From Flavobacteriales bacterium (GTDB lineage Bacteria; Bacteroidota; Bacteroidia; NS11-12g; UBA9320), in assembly GCA_020635395.1 (NCBI GenBank), contig JACJZV010000001.1, forward strand, positions 1,054,001 to 1,118,000: DNA of 64,000 nucleotides, read 5' to 3'. The notes beneath the pieces are model-generated. The model worked only from the letters and a program-made list of their open reading frames with translations. It did no database searches and had not been told where the DNA came from. Positions 9,971 through 19,184 of this stretch are shown piece after piece (position 1 is the stretch's first letter; the number at the start of each line of letters is the position of its first letter). A program made the translations under genes and the position numbers.

Positions 9971-10251
9971 TTAATTTTTATATCTTCAATAATTTTTTTG
10001 CCAATATAAGTATTCACTTTCTCCACAATTATTTGTTTGTGATAAAACAATTCGTTTTTCAGAGGTGCCGATAAAACTTCGATATAAAGTGTTTTTTTAT
10101 GTATCGAGAGTTTCGCAGTATTTCGGGCAATGGTTTTTCCAATAATTGTTTCCCATTCATTTTTTATTCGGTTTTCGGCCATTTTTTCGCCCAACTCATA
10201 CGAGTCGAACATAGTTTCAATCAAATCCTTAAGAGATTGCTCGTTTTGCAT
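9967..10251 (-). CDS. DUF721 (DciA-like) protein
   Basis: This is a small 94-residue protein of the DUF721/DciA type, with the WETIIGKTIARNTAKLSI segment followed by the short basic KH-like part usual for the family. DciA proteins load or assist the replicative helicase DnaB in bacteria that lack DnaC; in Bacteroidota a short DUF721 protein often follows recF. It starts 5 bases after the recF stop and overlaps rpe by four bases. Its role in replication is inferred from family and neighbourhood; the sequence alone only shows the family. Confidence 0.8.
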   Translation of the reverse strand: MQNEQSLKDLIETMFDSYELGEKMAENRIKNEWETIIGKTIARNTAKLSIHKKTLYIEVLSAPLKNELFYHKQIIVEKVNTYIGKKIIEDIKIK

Positions 10252-10256
10252 AACCT

Positions 10257-11345
10257 TTAACCGGCCTCAATATTAAAGAATTTTTTTGCGGTATCTATTT
10301 TATGGAGATTGTCATTCAACCTTTTTTCACTTGTATCGGTAATAAAAACCTGGCCAAAACTGGATGTTGCTATCAGATTTAGCAATCTTTCGGCACGTTG
10401 TGCATCTATTTTTTCAAAAATATCGTCAAGCAGCAGCAGTGGTTTTTTATTTAAAACCTGAGCTATGTAAAGATATGCAGCCAAATTTAAGGCAATGGTG
10501 GCCGATTTTATTTGTCCTTGAGAGCCAAATTTTTTGACCGACACATTATTGATGCTTGTTTCCAAATCATCTTTATGAATGCCGTGCAGAGTGCGTTGTG
10601 CATAAAGATGGTTTTGAATATTGTTTTTCATCAATTCTAATGCGGAGGTTTGGCTCAATTGAGAGGAATATTCAACAAAAAGTTCTTCATCTTTTAAAAC
10701 CAATTTTTGATACACCTCATTCACCAAAATTAATAGAGCATCGATAAAGTTTTTTCTTTTGTGGTAAATCAATTGCTGAAGCGGAACCAATTGATGGTCA
10801 ATAGCTTCAAGGGCAATTAAATCGGTATTTCGCGATGCAAAAAACAATTTTAAAAGTTCGTTTCTATGGTCAAGCAGTTTGTTGTGTTTTATCAACGCCC
10901 GTAGGTATTCCGAATCGGATAGCCCAATGGTTTTGTCCATAAATCTTCGGCGTTCTTCGCTATTTCCGGTCAGCAAAAATATATCTGACGGAGCAATCAT
11001 AACAGCAGGCAAAAAACCAACGTAATCGGCAAGTTTCTTTATCAACACACCGTTTTTTTTGGCTGTTTTTTTCCCATCATGTTGTATGCCAATATTCAAG
11101 GAAAACGCGTTGTCAGTGTCTTCTAAGGTTGCTTCTATATAAGCGGCAGACTCATGAAATTGAATATTTTGAACATCGCTGCGATTAAAATAGCTTTTTG
11201 CGTTGCATATATAATGTATCGCATCAAGCACATTGGTTTTTCCAATGCCGTTTTTTCCGTAAAAACAATTAAAACCCGATTCAAATTCAAAATCAATTTT
11301 TGAATGATTTTTAAACTGAAACAATCTTAAATGTCGGATATACAT
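10257..11345 (-). CDS. recF: DNA replication and repair protein RecF
   Basis: This 362-residue SMC-like ATPase of the RecFOR pathway helps load RecA at single-strand gaps. The Walker A motif GKNGIGKTNVLDAIHYI (about residues 29-45), a signature region GSQGQIKSATIALNLA and the Walker B segment KPLLLLDDIFEKID are clear, and the length is standard. The start MYIRHLRLFQFKNH is the normal RecF N-terminus. It is the first gene of a minus-strand run with DUF721 and rpe and is divergent from pdhA, with 76 bases between the two starts. Confidence 0.97.
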   Translation of the reverse strand: MYIRHLRLFQFKNHSKIDFEFESGFNCFYGKNGIGKTNVLDAIHYICNAKSYFNRSDVQNIQFHESAAYIEATLEDTDNAFSLNIGIQHDGKKTAKKNGVLIKKLADYVGFLPAVMIAPSDIFLLTGNSEERRRFMDKTIGLSDSEYLRALIKHNKLLDHRNELLKLFFASRNTDLIALEAIDHQLVPLQQLIYHKRKNFIDALLILVNEVYQKLVLKDEELFVEYSSQLSQTSALELMKNNIQNHLYAQRTLHGIHKDDLETSINNVSVKKFGSQGQIKSATIALNLAAYLYIAQVLNKKPLLLLDDIFEKIDAQRAERLLNLIATSSFGQVFITDTSEKRLNDNLHKIDTAKKFFNIEAG

Positions 11346-11421
11346 TGTAAAAATGGAAATTGTATTTTTGCCGCCTCAAAATTAGATGGATAAATATCCT
11401 TTTTTGAGAGAAAATTGAATT

Positions 11422-12414
11422 ATGGCAAAAGTAAAATTTAGCAAAGAAATATACCTAAAGTGGTATGAGCAAATGCTGCTTATTCGTAGATTTGAAGAAA
11501 AATCAGCCCAACTTTATGGTCAACAAAAAATTAGAGGTTTTTGCCACCTGTATATTGGGCAAGAGGCTGTAATAGCCGGAACCATGAGTGCCATAACCAA
11601 AGATGATAAACTCATTACGGCCTACAGAGACCACGGTCATGCGTTGGCCTGCGGCATATCTGCCAATGAAGTAATGGCCGAGCTATATGGCAAAGCTACC
11701 GGATGCAGCAAAGGCAAAGGTGGCAGTATGCACATGTTTAGCAAAGAGCATAATTTTTTTGGTGGTCATGGCATTGTTGGGGGGCAAATTCCGCTTGGAG
11801 CCGGCATTGCATTTGCCGAAAAATACAACGGAACAAAAAATTTGTGTGTGTGCTACATGGGCGATGGTGCCGTAAGACAAGGTGCGTTGCACGAGGCTTT
11901 TAATATGGCCATGCTATGGAAATTGCCTGTAATATTTGTGGTTGAAAACAATTATTACGCCATGGGTACCTCAGTAGAAAGAACAACCAACGTATTGGAT
12001 ATTCACAAAATTGGTTTAGCCTACGACATGCCTCATTTTCAGGTGGATGGAATGAAATGCGAAGATGTTCACAATGCAATATCAGACGCAGCGGATAGAG
12101 CCAGAAAAGGCGATGGACCTACATTTTTAGAAATAAGAACCTATAGATATAGAGGTCACTCCATGTCAGACCCGGCCAAATACAGAACCAAAGAGGAGGT
12201 AGAAAAATACAAAGCCATAGACCCTATTGAAGTGGTGGCTAAGACATTGATAAAAAATAAATGGGCAACTCAAAAAGATTTGGATTTGATTGAGGAAAAC
12301 ATTGCCAAGGTAGTGGAAGAAAGTGTTGAATTTTCTGAAAATTCGCCTTATCCAGATGAGTCGGAACTCTATACAGATGTATATGCCGAAAACTATCCTT
12401 TTATCATGGAATAA
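11422..12414 (+). CDS. pdhA: Pyruvate dehydrogenase E1 component, alpha subunit
   Basis: This 330-residue thiamine-diphosphate enzyme subunit has the TPP/Mg motif GDGAVRQGALHEAFNMAM ending in VVENN, the phosphorylation-loop-like TYRYRGHSMSDP, and GGSMHMFSKEHNFFGGHGIVG. With E1 beta it decarboxylates pyruvate and acetylates the lipoyl group of E2. The E1 beta and E2 genes are not next to it, which is common in Bacteroidota, where the subunit genes are dispersed. A TATTTTTG box lies about 55 bases upstream of the ATG. A lipoate-protein ligase gene that could supply the E2 cofactor lies elsewhere in this window. Confidence 0.95.
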   Translation: MAKVKFSKEIYLKWYEQMLLIRRFEEKSAQLYGQQKIRGFCHLYIGQEAVIAGTMSAITKDDKLITAYRDHGHALACGISANEVMAELYGKATGCSKGKGGSMHMFSKEHNFFGGHGIVGGQIPLGAGIAFAEKYNGTKNLCVCYMGDGAVRQGALHEAFNMAMLWKLPVIFVVENNYYAMGTSVERTTNVLDIHKIGLAYDMPHFQVDGMKCEDVHNAISDAADRARKGDGPTFLEIRTYRYRGHSMSDPAKYRTKEEVEKYKAIDPIEVVAKTLIKNKWATQKDLDLIEENIAKVVEESVEFSENSPYPDESELYTDVYAENYPFIME

Positions 12415-12471
12415 ATCGACCAACTTTTTAATTTTTTTTTAACCTATAATTGCAAAAATTTTAAATAACAG

Positions 12472-13155
12472 ATGAGCGACAATCAAAAAACAAATGTTGG
12501 AGCAGAGAAACAAGCATTTTCTATTAATGGATTTTTAGAGAAAAATTCAAAAATGATGATGATTGTAGGTGGGGCATTAGTGCTTGTTTGTGCCGCATGG
12601 TGGTACGTAGCTGATGTTTATAAACCAAAAAAAGAAAAAGCTGCCAACAGTGCTTTGTTCTTTCCTCAAGCAAATCTTAGAAACGATTCAATAGAGTTGG
12701 CTCTAAACGGTGATGGCGAAAACATGGGTTTGATTGAAGTGGCCAAAAAATACAGCGGAACTTTGGCCGGCCAACAAGCAGCCTTGCACGTGGCTCGAAT
12801 TTATATGAATCAAGAAAAATATAAAGAAGCCATTGAATATATTGACAAAGTTGATTTTGACGATGAGATTTTGGCTGCTACCGTAATTGGTTTAAAAGGA
12901 GACTGTTATGTAGAGATGGACGATGTTAAAAAGGGTGCTGAGTACTTTATGAAGGCCGCCAACAAACGTGATAATCTTTTTACAACTCCATATCATTTGC
13001 AAAAAGCTGCACGTGCCTATATGTTTTTAAACGATTCAAAATCGGCACTAAAAGCCCTTGAAAGAATCAAAGAAGACTATAATAAAACCTATTATGCAGC
13101 CGACATAGATAAGGAAATCGAGATGGCAAAAGCCGGAATGATTGATAATAAATAA
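12472..13155 (+). CDS. Membrane-anchored tetratricopeptide repeat protein
   Basis: This 227-residue protein has a polar N-terminus, one transmembrane helix at about residues 28-48 (MMIVGGALVLVCAAWWYVA) and a C-terminal series of TPR helices, e.g. GQQAALHVARIYMNQEKYKEA. The layout resembles the YfgM type of periplasmic TPR protein, which helps protein folding at the inner membrane; this match is by plan only. It overlaps ribH by one base (TAATG), a pairing often seen in Bacteroidota. A TATAATTG element lies about 27 bases upstream. Confidence 0.75.
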   Translation: MSDNQKTNVGAEKQAFSINGFLEKNSKMMMIVGGALVLVCAAWWYVADVYKPKKEKAANSALFFPQANLRNDSIELALNGDGENMGLIEVAKKYSGTLAGQQAALHVARIYMNQEKYKEAIEYIDKVDFDDEILAATVIGLKGDCYVEMDDVKKGAEYFMKAANKRDNLFTTPYHLQKAARAYMFLNDSKSALKALERIKEDYNKTYYAADIDKEIEMAKAGMIDNK

Positions 13156-13625
13156 TGTCTTCGGCAGATAAAAATCTTTCCAGTTTTTTAGAAAAAATTC
13201 CTTCCAAACCCAATGCCCGAATGGGCATTGTTGTTTCTGAATGGAACAATGAAGTAACTTTTTCTTTGCGTGATGGTGCCTTGAGGATTCTTCAAATGGC
13301 GGGCGTGGCAAAGGATAATATTACCATTACCTACGTTCCAGGAAGTTTTGAATTGATATTGGGCAGCCAACGGCTTGGGCAGCGGGAAGATATTGATGCC
13401 GTAATAGCCATAGGTTGTGTTATTCAGGGCGAAACAAAACATTTCGATTTTATATGTGAAGCCGTGGCCAACGGCATTGCCAACATTAATTTGAAATACA
13501 ACAAACCCATAATTTTTGGAGTTTTAACGCCAAACAATCAGCAACAAGCATTGGATAGAGCAGGGGGCGTGCATGGCAATAAGGGCGAGGAGGCTGCCTA
13601 TACGGCACTTCGCATGATAGATTAG
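13155..13625 (+). CDS. ribH: 6,7-dimethyl-8-ribityllumazine synthase
   Basis: This is a 156-residue riboflavin biosynthesis enzyme that condenses 5-amino-6-ribitylaminouracil with 3,4-dihydroxy-2-butanone 4-phosphate. The substrate-binding SEWNNEVT, the PGSFELI loop, the catalytic-histidine segment GCVIQGETKHFDFIC and the phosphate-binding GGVHGNKGEEAA region are all in place. Length is typical of the icosahedral or pentameric enzyme. The start is coupled to the upstream TPR gene by a one-base stop/start overlap. It converges with the methyltransferase gene, with only 6 bases between the stops. Confidence 0.97.
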   Translation: MSSADKNLSSFLEKIPSKPNARMGIVVSEWNNEVTFSLRDGALRILQMAGVAKDNITITYVPGSFELILGSQRLGQREDIDAVIAIGCVIQGETKHFDFICEAVANGIANINLKYNKPIIFGVLTPNNQQQALDRAGGVHGNKGEEAAYTALRMID

Positions 13626-13631
13626 TCAAGA

Positions 13632-14360
13632 TTACCCACCAAAAATCCTATCGCACAGAATGGCAGTGGCAACGGCCGCATTTAGACTTTCCGCCTTACC
13701 AAATTTTGGTATAGTGATAGACTGATGTTGAACACTTTTTAATTCGTTAGAAATTCCGTTGGCTTCGCTACCAATAACCAAAATGGCTTCCTTTTCTGTC
13801 GTTTCATAAACCGATTGGCCTTCCATTTCTGCAAATAAAATAGGAAGATGTATAGACCCTAAAAGAGAAACCAAATCAATATAAATTACTTCTACCCTTG
13901 TAAAAGACCCCATAGTGCTGCTTATGGTTTTTGGATTATAAAAATCTACCGTATCAGGCGAGCAGAAAATGTAGTTTAATCCATACCAATCGGCTATTCT
14001 AACAATGGTTCCTAAATTGCCAGGATCGTTTATTCCATCCAAACAAAGAATCTTTTTTTGAGACAAATTCGGTTTTTTATGCTTTTTTTGATTGACTACC
14101 GCTATCACTTCGCTAGGTGTTTTAAAGAAAGACATTCTCTCTAAATCGGCTTTTGAGGCTTCCTGAATCTTTTGGTTTTTAAGGTGGTTTGCGTTTTTTT
14201 CAATCCACTCGATTGAAGCATTTATTTCACAAATTTCAAAATCACTGTTGATTAGTTCAATAACCGATTTTTCTCCTTCTACAATAAATTGAGTGTATTT
14301 TTGGCGATATTTCTTTTGGTGCAGCGATTGAACAAACTTTATATAATTTTTGGTAATCAA
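13632..14360 (-). CDS. TrmH/SpoU-family RNA 2'-O-methyltransferase
   Basis: This 242-residue SPOUT methyltransferase has an N-terminal substrate-binding part (SpoU_sub_bind, to about residue 90) and the trefoil-knot domain with LDGINDPGNLGTIVRIADW, the VIGSEANGIS loop and the C-terminal SLNAAVATAILC knot. It should methylate a ribose in rRNA or tRNA; the target cannot be read from the sequence. The frame starts with TTG at 14360 and has no ATG nearby; a TACCTTTG box lies 19 bases upstream (14380-14387). Its start is 4 bases from the start of the divergent BamA-like gene. Confidence 0.9.
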   Translation of the reverse strand: MITKNYIKFVQSLHQKKYRQKYTQFIVEGEKSVIELINSDFEICEINASIEWIEKNANHLKNQKIQEASKADLERMSFFKTPSEVIAVVNQKKHKKPNLSQKKILCLDGINDPGNLGTIVRIADWYGLNYIFCSPDTVDFYNPKTISSTMGSFTRVEVIYIDLVSLLGSIHLPILFAEMEGQSVYETTEKEAILVIGSEANGISNELKSVQHQSITIPKFGKAESLNAAVATAILCDRIFGG

Positions 14361-14363
14361 AAT

Positions 14364-16619
14364 GTGAATAGAATAGGGGCAAAGGTATGTCTTGTTTCGA
14401 TATTCGTGGTTTTTTTATCAAGCTGCCTATCAAAGAAATTGGTGCCCGAAAATCAATATTTGCTCAACAAGAATCAGGTTATAGGTTTGAATGGCGAGGT
14501 AAGTAAAAGTGATTTATTATATCAGGCTAAAATTAAACCAAACCGAAAAGTATTGTTTTTTAAAGCACATTTGGCGGCTTACCGCGTTGCCAGAAAGGTG
14601 GGGCTAAAAAAAATAGGCGAAAAACCTGTTCTGGTTGATACATCTGCTGTGGCCGCCTCTGCCGAAAACATGCAGCGATATTTGATAAAAAAAGGATATT
14701 TTGACAATCAGGTTGGGTATGAATTAAAACAAACAAAATGGCGTAAATTTTTTAAAATCAAAAAGTTAAATGTTGTTTACAAGGTAGAAACAGGAAATCC
14801 GTACATTGTAAAGGATATTAAATACAATGTAGATAATGAGGATTTAAAAAATCTAATTGAATTAAACCTCAGAGAAACCAATTTGCAAACAAATAAACCG
14901 ATAGATTTTGACAAAATAGGAGAGGAGAGAACCCGACTGAATACGATATTTAAAAACAATGGATTCTACTATATGAATCCAGGATATATTGATTTTGAAC
15001 TTGATACCATTGGGCTAAATCATGCCATAAATCTGACGGTAAACATAAATAAACCCGACAGCGGTGAGCATGTAAGACAAATGATTAATTCGGTTTTGGT
15101 CATTTTCGAAACTGGGGTTAATCTGCCTGATACCATTAAAAATCAGAAGTACCAGGTTTGGTTTGTCATGAATGGAATGGATATTACGCAAGCCGTTATA
15201 GCGAATAATATTTTATTAAAAAGGGGGGAATATTTTAGCCAAAATAATTTAGAAACATCATACGAGCGATTGGTAAACCTCAATCTTTTTAGAAGTGTAA
15301 ACATAGAAATAAACGGACAGGCAGGGGTAAACGACCAAATAAATGTGGTTGTGCGGCTAAAGCCAACATCAAAATTTGAGTTTGAATGGCAGCCACAAAT
15401 CATTTCTTCCGAGCAGCGGTTCAACAACAGTCAATCAAGCAGAAACTGGGGGTTGGCCAATCAGTTTTCTCTAAGAAACAAAAATGTTTTTCATAATGGA
15501 GAAGAGTTTAATATCAATCATCGCACAGCATTAGAAATGCAGCAAACGCGTGATAGTAATTCTTTGTTTAGCACCTTTGTTCAAGAAATAAATGCAGAAT
15601 TGAAGGTGCCGCAGTTGCTGTTGTTTAGAAATAGAGGTAACTCCCTCAAAATAAGCTCGGTGGCCACCAATTTTTCGGCGAGTTATTTGTTTGAAACCAA
15701 TCCGTTTTACAAGAGAAATTTATTTCCGCTTTCATACACCTATGTTTTTACCGACAAAAAATTTTCAGCAAATATTTCTCCGTTGGTTGTCAGTTTAAAC
15801 AAAGCAGAATATAAAGATAAACTTTTGGAGCAGGCAAGCCAAAGCTATATCGAAACATTAAATAAAATTTTTACAAACAATTTGATAACAGCTTCCAGAG
15901 TAAGTGGTTATTACACCAACCGGAAAAAGTACAACCCCAATTATTTTGTTTTGAATAGTAACCTATTGGAATTGGCTGGATTATTTTTGCCTCAATTAAC
16001 AGATTATGGCCAAAAATTGGGAGTTCATCACTCCACCTTTATTCGTTCTGATGCCGACTATAGATATCACCATGAATTCAACAAGACAGACGAAATAGTT
16101 TTTAGATTTTTTGGCGGAATCGGCGTTCCAATTGGCTCAAAGTCGTCGTTGCCTTATGAGCGAAGATTTATTAGCGGTGGCTCAAACTATTTACGAGGTT
16201 GGCGTATCCGAACTGTTGGTCCAGGTTCATTTTCTGCAGCAAATAATTTGCAACTTGCCAGAACCGGAGAGATGAGTTTGTTGGGAAATGTGGAGTACCG
16301 ATTTAATATGTTTGAGGGATCGGTTGATTTGAACGGAGCCATATTTGTGGATGCCGGAAATGTATGGAATTTAAAGGCCGATACGCTGTTTCCGAATGGA
16401 GATTTTAGCTTTGACAGGTTTGGCAAGGAGCTGGCTTTAAACACAGGTTTTGGTTTTCGATTTGATTTTGAATTCCTCGTTGTTCGTGCTGATTTGGGCA
16501 TACCTGTTTGGGATCCAAACTACAATTTAGATGAACGTTTGGTTATCAGAAATGCGTTTAAAGACAACTGGATTTTTACGCGTCCTGTTTGGAGTGTAGC
16601 GGTGGGTTATCCTTTTTGA
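14364..16619 (+). CDS. BamA/TamA-family outer-membrane protein
   Basis: This is a 751-residue protein of the Omp85 type: POTRA-like domains in the N-terminal half (e.g. NRKVLFFKAHLAAYRVARK and a later repeat ERLVNLNLFRSVNIEING) and a C-terminal 16-strand barrel with the RRFISGGSNYLRGW segment and a terminal Phe (AVGYPF). Members insert or export outer-membrane proteins or lipids. The open frame extends to 14289, inside the antisense methyltransferase gene. GTG 14364 is preferred because it gives a lipoprotein signal (NRIGAKVCLVSIFVVFLSSC) and removes the overlap. The 3' end overlaps the convergent DUF2306 gene by 44 bases. It may be a paralogue and need not be the essential BamA. Confidence 0.87.
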   Translation: MNRIGAKVCLVSIFVVFLSSCLSKKLVPENQYLLNKNQVIGLNGEVSKSDLLYQAKIKPNRKVLFFKAHLAAYRVARKVGLKKIGEKPVLVDTSAVAASAENMQRYLIKKGYFDNQVGYELKQTKWRKFFKIKKLNVVYKVETGNPYIVKDIKYNVDNEDLKNLIELNLRETNLQTNKPIDFDKIGEERTRLNTIFKNNGFYYMNPGYIDFELDTIGLNHAINLTVNINKPDSGEHVRQMINSVLVIFETGVNLPDTIKNQKYQVWFVMNGMDITQAVIANNILLKRGEYFSQNNLETSYERLVNLNLFRSVNIEINGQAGVNDQINVVVRLKPTSKFEFEWQPQIISSEQRFNNSQSSRNWGLANQFSLRNKNVFHNGEEFNINHRTALEMQQTRDSNSLFSTFVQEINAELKVPQLLLFRNRGNSLKISSVATNFSASYLFETNPFYKRNLFPLSYTYVFTDKKFSANISPLVVSLNKAEYKDKLLEQASQSYIETLNKIFTNNLITASRVSGYYTNRKKYNPNYFVLNSNLLELAGLFLPQLTDYGQKLGVHHSTFIRSDADYRYHHEFNKTDEIVFRFFGGIGVPIGSKSSLPYERRFISGGSNYLRGWRIRTVGPGSFSAANNLQLARTGEMSLLGNVEYRFNMFEGSVDLNGAIFVDAGNVWNLKADTLFPNGDFSFDRFGKELALNTGFGFRFDFEFLVVRADLGIPVWDPNYNLDERLVIRNAFKDNWIFTRPVWSVAVGYPF

Positions 16620-17256
16620 GTTCTTTTTTATTTTTCTTAATTTTTATGAGAATTTCGGCAAACACAAGGTTTGGCACAAAACCCAACCACGTAATTAGTT
16701 GATAAAGAAATAACGGATTTGGTTCGAAAAGCGTTGCTATCAAAGGTTTCCAAAGTCGGAGGGTTATGGCCGAAAGGGATAGGGCGTAACTGCGAATCAT
16801 AAAATGCTCGTGTTTATCAAATTTGTGTAGCCTTATCTGCCGATAAGCCGTGAATGTAAAATAAAACCAAAGCACCGAAAGCACCGAAAAACCGATAATG
16901 CTTGGCCAATGCCCATTGGCATAAAGGCTTAAAACAAGACCCGATGGTGCGGCTAAACAAAGCACAATTATCACATACAGTTTTCCAAAAACACGATGCA
17001 GTTGGGTATGATTTTTTAAGAAACTTTTTGAAAATTGGGTAAATCCGGCAAGCAATGAAAATATGGCCGTAAAAGAGTGGATAAAAAAGGAAATTTTCCA
17101 AAAGTGGTTGGGCAAGTATTGCTGTTTTATTCTCAAAAATCCGACATCGGTATCCAAAAAGATGTATTGACCCACAATTTTACCCATCAAAAAAATGAAA
17201 AAGGCCAGCAAAGCATAAAGCAACGATTTAGAAGTATTAATCCAAATTTTTTTCAT
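16576..17256 (-). CDS. DUF2306-type integral membrane protein
   Basis: This 226-residue protein has about seven hydrophobic helices and conserved His-rich turns (HSFTAIFSLLAGFTQF, HRVFGKLYVI, FDKHEHFMIRSYALSLSAI), which match the DUF2306 family of predicted membrane proteins with possible haem-binding histidines. The function is unknown. The C-terminus is a short Lys-rich cytoplasmic tail. It ends inside the 3' end of the BamA-like gene on the opposite strand and is divergent from the YARHG lipoprotein gene, with 15 bases between the start codons. Confidence 0.7.
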   Translation of the reverse strand: MKKIWINTSKSLLYALLAFFIFLMGKIVGQYIFLDTDVGFLRIKQQYLPNHFWKISFFIHSFTAIFSLLAGFTQFSKSFLKNHTQLHRVFGKLYVIIVLCLAAPSGLVLSLYANGHWPSIIGFSVLSVLWFYFTFTAYRQIRLHKFDKHEHFMIRSYALSLSAITLRLWKPLIATLFEPNPLFLYQLITWLGFVPNLVFAEILIKIKKNKKELKKDNPPLHSKQDA

Positions 17257-17271
17257 TTATCTTCGCAAGAT

Positions 17272-18240
17272 ATGAAAAATTACATCTATCCTATTGTTAT
17301 TATTGGCCTTTTTGCCTGCTCAAAATCAACCACCCAAAGCGGTCGCCACGATGCAAAAATGTCTGACATAAGGTTGAAGCCAATATCTGAAGTTTCTCTT
17401 TCATCCATAAAACCGAAAGAGAATATCGACTTAAAAAATATAATTGGCCTCTACACCGGTCAATTTGAAACGGATTCAATAGCCTTAAATCTTAGAATGA
17501 GATATAGAGAATATGATTCTATACAAAGCATTCAAAATGAGGAGTATGAATACGAAACGGTTTTTGATAATTTCTCTAAAACGTTAACCAGCACAGAAAA
17601 GAAATACATCTACAAAGACCCACTTTTTGGTACTTATTGGTTTAAAAATGGCAATGCAATATCGGTTTTTATCAAAAAAATGGTGGGTGATTCGGTATTC
17701 GGAACAAGCGTGTGTGCCGGAAATGAGCGGGATTTGAAAGGGAAAATTGTTAACCAGAACGATACATTCAAAATTGAACTTACCGAACCCGGCGATGACC
17801 CGTATGACGGGAAATTTTTCTTAACCCTTAACGCAAAATCCGGAAAAATGAAGGGACAATTTATCCCAATGGCAAAGGGTCGGCCAATAAAAAAGGTGAC
17901 CATGCAGAGTTCTGAATTTAAGTATGACCCAAAGGCTGTAGAATGGTCGATGGACAGAGATTTTTTTGGGAAAAATATTTCACTGGAAAGGTTGGTAGAA
18001 ACAGATGTCGAAAATTTTTCAAAACATACGTTGCGGGTGTTGCGAAATCTAATTTATGCAAGGCATGGGTATAGTTTTAAAATGCTTGATATCCGAACTT
18101 TTTTCGAAAGTTATAGTTGGTACACTCCTGTTTCTATAAATATTCAAAATGTACTGACGGAAATAGAAAAAGACAACATAGCTCTCATTAAACGCTACGA
18201 AGCCTATGCGGAAGATTATTATGACGAATTTGGGAGATAA
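17272..18240 (+). CDS. YARHG-domain lipoprotein
   Basis: The start is set at ATG 17272, which yields a lipoprotein signal (MKNYIYPIVIIGLFAC, lipobox Cys16); the longer frame to 17077 runs through the opposite gene and is unlikely. The 322-residue product has a central beta-rich part of unknown fold and a C-terminal YARHG domain (about residues 252-310, RVLRNLIYARHGYSF...FFESYSWYTP). YARHG domains occur in extracellular or envelope proteins and may bind peptidoglycan or another envelope ligand; the function is unproven. A TATCTTCG element, one base off TAnnTTTG, lies just upstream. Confidence 0.83.
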   Translation: MKNYIYPIVIIGLFACSKSTTQSGRHDAKMSDIRLKPISEVSLSSIKPKENIDLKNIIGLYTGQFETDSIALNLRMRYREYDSIQSIQNEEYEYETVFDNFSKTLTSTEKKYIYKDPLFGTYWFKNGNAISVFIKKMVGDSVFGTSVCAGNERDLKGKIVNQNDTFKIELTEPGDDPYDGKFFLTLNAKSGKMKGQFIPMAKGRPIKKVTMQSSEFKYDPKAVEWSMDRDFFGKNISLERLVETDVENFSKHTLRVLRNLIYARHGYSFKMLDIRTFFESYSWYTPVSINIQNVLTEIEKDNIALIKRYEAYAEDYYDEFGR

Positions 18241-18270
18241 ATTTGTTGTAAGCTAACTTGAACTTTTGAT

Positions 18271-18278
18271 TAATTTTG
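18271..18278 (+). promoter_or_regulatory. Putative -7 box, leaderless start of the M48 gene
   Basis: TAATTTTG matches TAnnTTTG exactly and ends 5 bases before ATG 18284, so transcription would begin at about the start codon. TTG at 18246-18248 could serve as a -33 element with a 22-base spacer. Confidence 0.55.
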
Positions 18279-18283
18279 TGCCT

Positions 18284-19099
18284 ATGAATAGTTTGAAAAA
18301 ATCATTTAGCATTATCTTGGCAGTTTTTACCATTGCTACTTTTAATGGTTGCAAGGATGAAGATGGTAATAAAAAGACCTTAAACTTTTTTACCCTTCAA
18401 GATGACAAAGATTTTGGAGCACAAGTGGCTGCCGAAATTGAAAGCGACCCAACCAATTATCCTATATTAGATAGTGCCAAATATCCAATGGCTTATCAAC
18501 ATTTGCATAGAATTACGGATACCATTTTGAATAGCGGAAAAGTGCAACACAAGGATGATTTTGTATGGCAGGTTAAGATTATTCAAGACGATTCGATACT
18601 TAACGCCTTCTGCACACCGGGTGGATATATCTATGTTTATACCGGAATTATCAAATTTTTGAATTCGGAAGACGAGTTGGCCGGAGTAATGGGACACGAA
18701 ATTGCCCACGCCGATGAAAGACACTCTACTGAGGCCTTGACTAAGCAATATGGCATTGACGTGTTGTTTTCTGTTTTGTTTGGCCAAGACCAAGGTACAT
18801 TAACTCAAATTGCCAAAGGCATGATTGGCTTAAAATATAGCCGAAACAATGAATCAGAAGCTGATATGCGTTCGGTAGATTACCTATATCCGACCCAATA
18901 CGATGCCAGAGGTGCTGCCCGATTTTTTGAGGCAATTATTGCCATGGGCGGCGGTGGCGGTCCTCAGTTTTTGAGTACACACCCAAACCCTGAAAACCGC
19001 GTACAAGCCATTATGGATTATTGGGAAGCTAAGGGTGGCAAAGTTGGAGAGCGATTTGAAAGCAGATACAACGATTTTAAGAATAGCCTTCCACAATAA
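18284..19099 (+). CDS. M48-family metalloprotease lipoprotein
   Basis: This is a 271-residue envelope protease. Starting at ATG 18284 it has a signal peptide with a lipobox Cys (TIATFNGC). The zinc motif HEIAHADERHS (HExxH) and the downstream Glu ligand in NNESEADMRSVDYL are intact, and the C-terminal STHPNPENRVQAI segment is typical of the BepA/LoiP-like M48C group. Such proteases take part in outer-membrane protein quality control. The alternative upstream start at 18266 falls over the promoter box and was rejected. The gene ends in a strong terminator. Confidence 0.92.
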   Translation: MNSLKKSFSIILAVFTIATFNGCKDEDGNKKTLNFFTLQDDKDFGAQVAAEIESDPTNYPILDSAKYPMAYQHLHRITDTILNSGKVQHKDDFVWQVKIIQDDSILNAFCTPGGYIYVYTGIIKFLNSEDELAGVMGHEIAHADERHSTEALTKQYGIDVLFSVLFGQDQGTLTQIAKGMIGLKYSRNNESEADMRSVDYLYPTQYDARGAARFFEAIIAMGGGGGPQFLSTHPNPENRVQAIMDYWEAKGGKVGERFESRYNDFKNSLPQ

Positions 19100-19117
19100 C
19101 TTTCGGCAACAAAAAAA

Positions 19118-19153
19118 GGAAAGCCTTTTTGCCGGTGCAAAAAGGCTTTTTTA
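19118..19153 (+). terminator. Rho-independent terminator after the M48 gene
   Basis: Perfect 12-base arms (19120-19131 and 19138-19149, AAAGCCTTTTTG / CAAAAAGGCTTT) flank a 6-base loop and run into a T tract. It also carries an A tract on the left, so it could act in both directions. Confidence 0.9.
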
Positions 19154-19184
19154 TTAGAAAACAACTTACATTACAAAACGATAT

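Noticed and set aside
14289..14363. N-terminal extension of the BamA/TamA-like frame
   Set aside because: It overlaps the antisense methyltransferase start; GTG 14364 gives a lipoprotein-type signal peptide.
17077..17271. N-terminal extension of the YARHG lipoprotein frame
   Set aside because: It runs through the opposite DUF2306 gene; ATG 17272 gives a clean lipoprotein signal.
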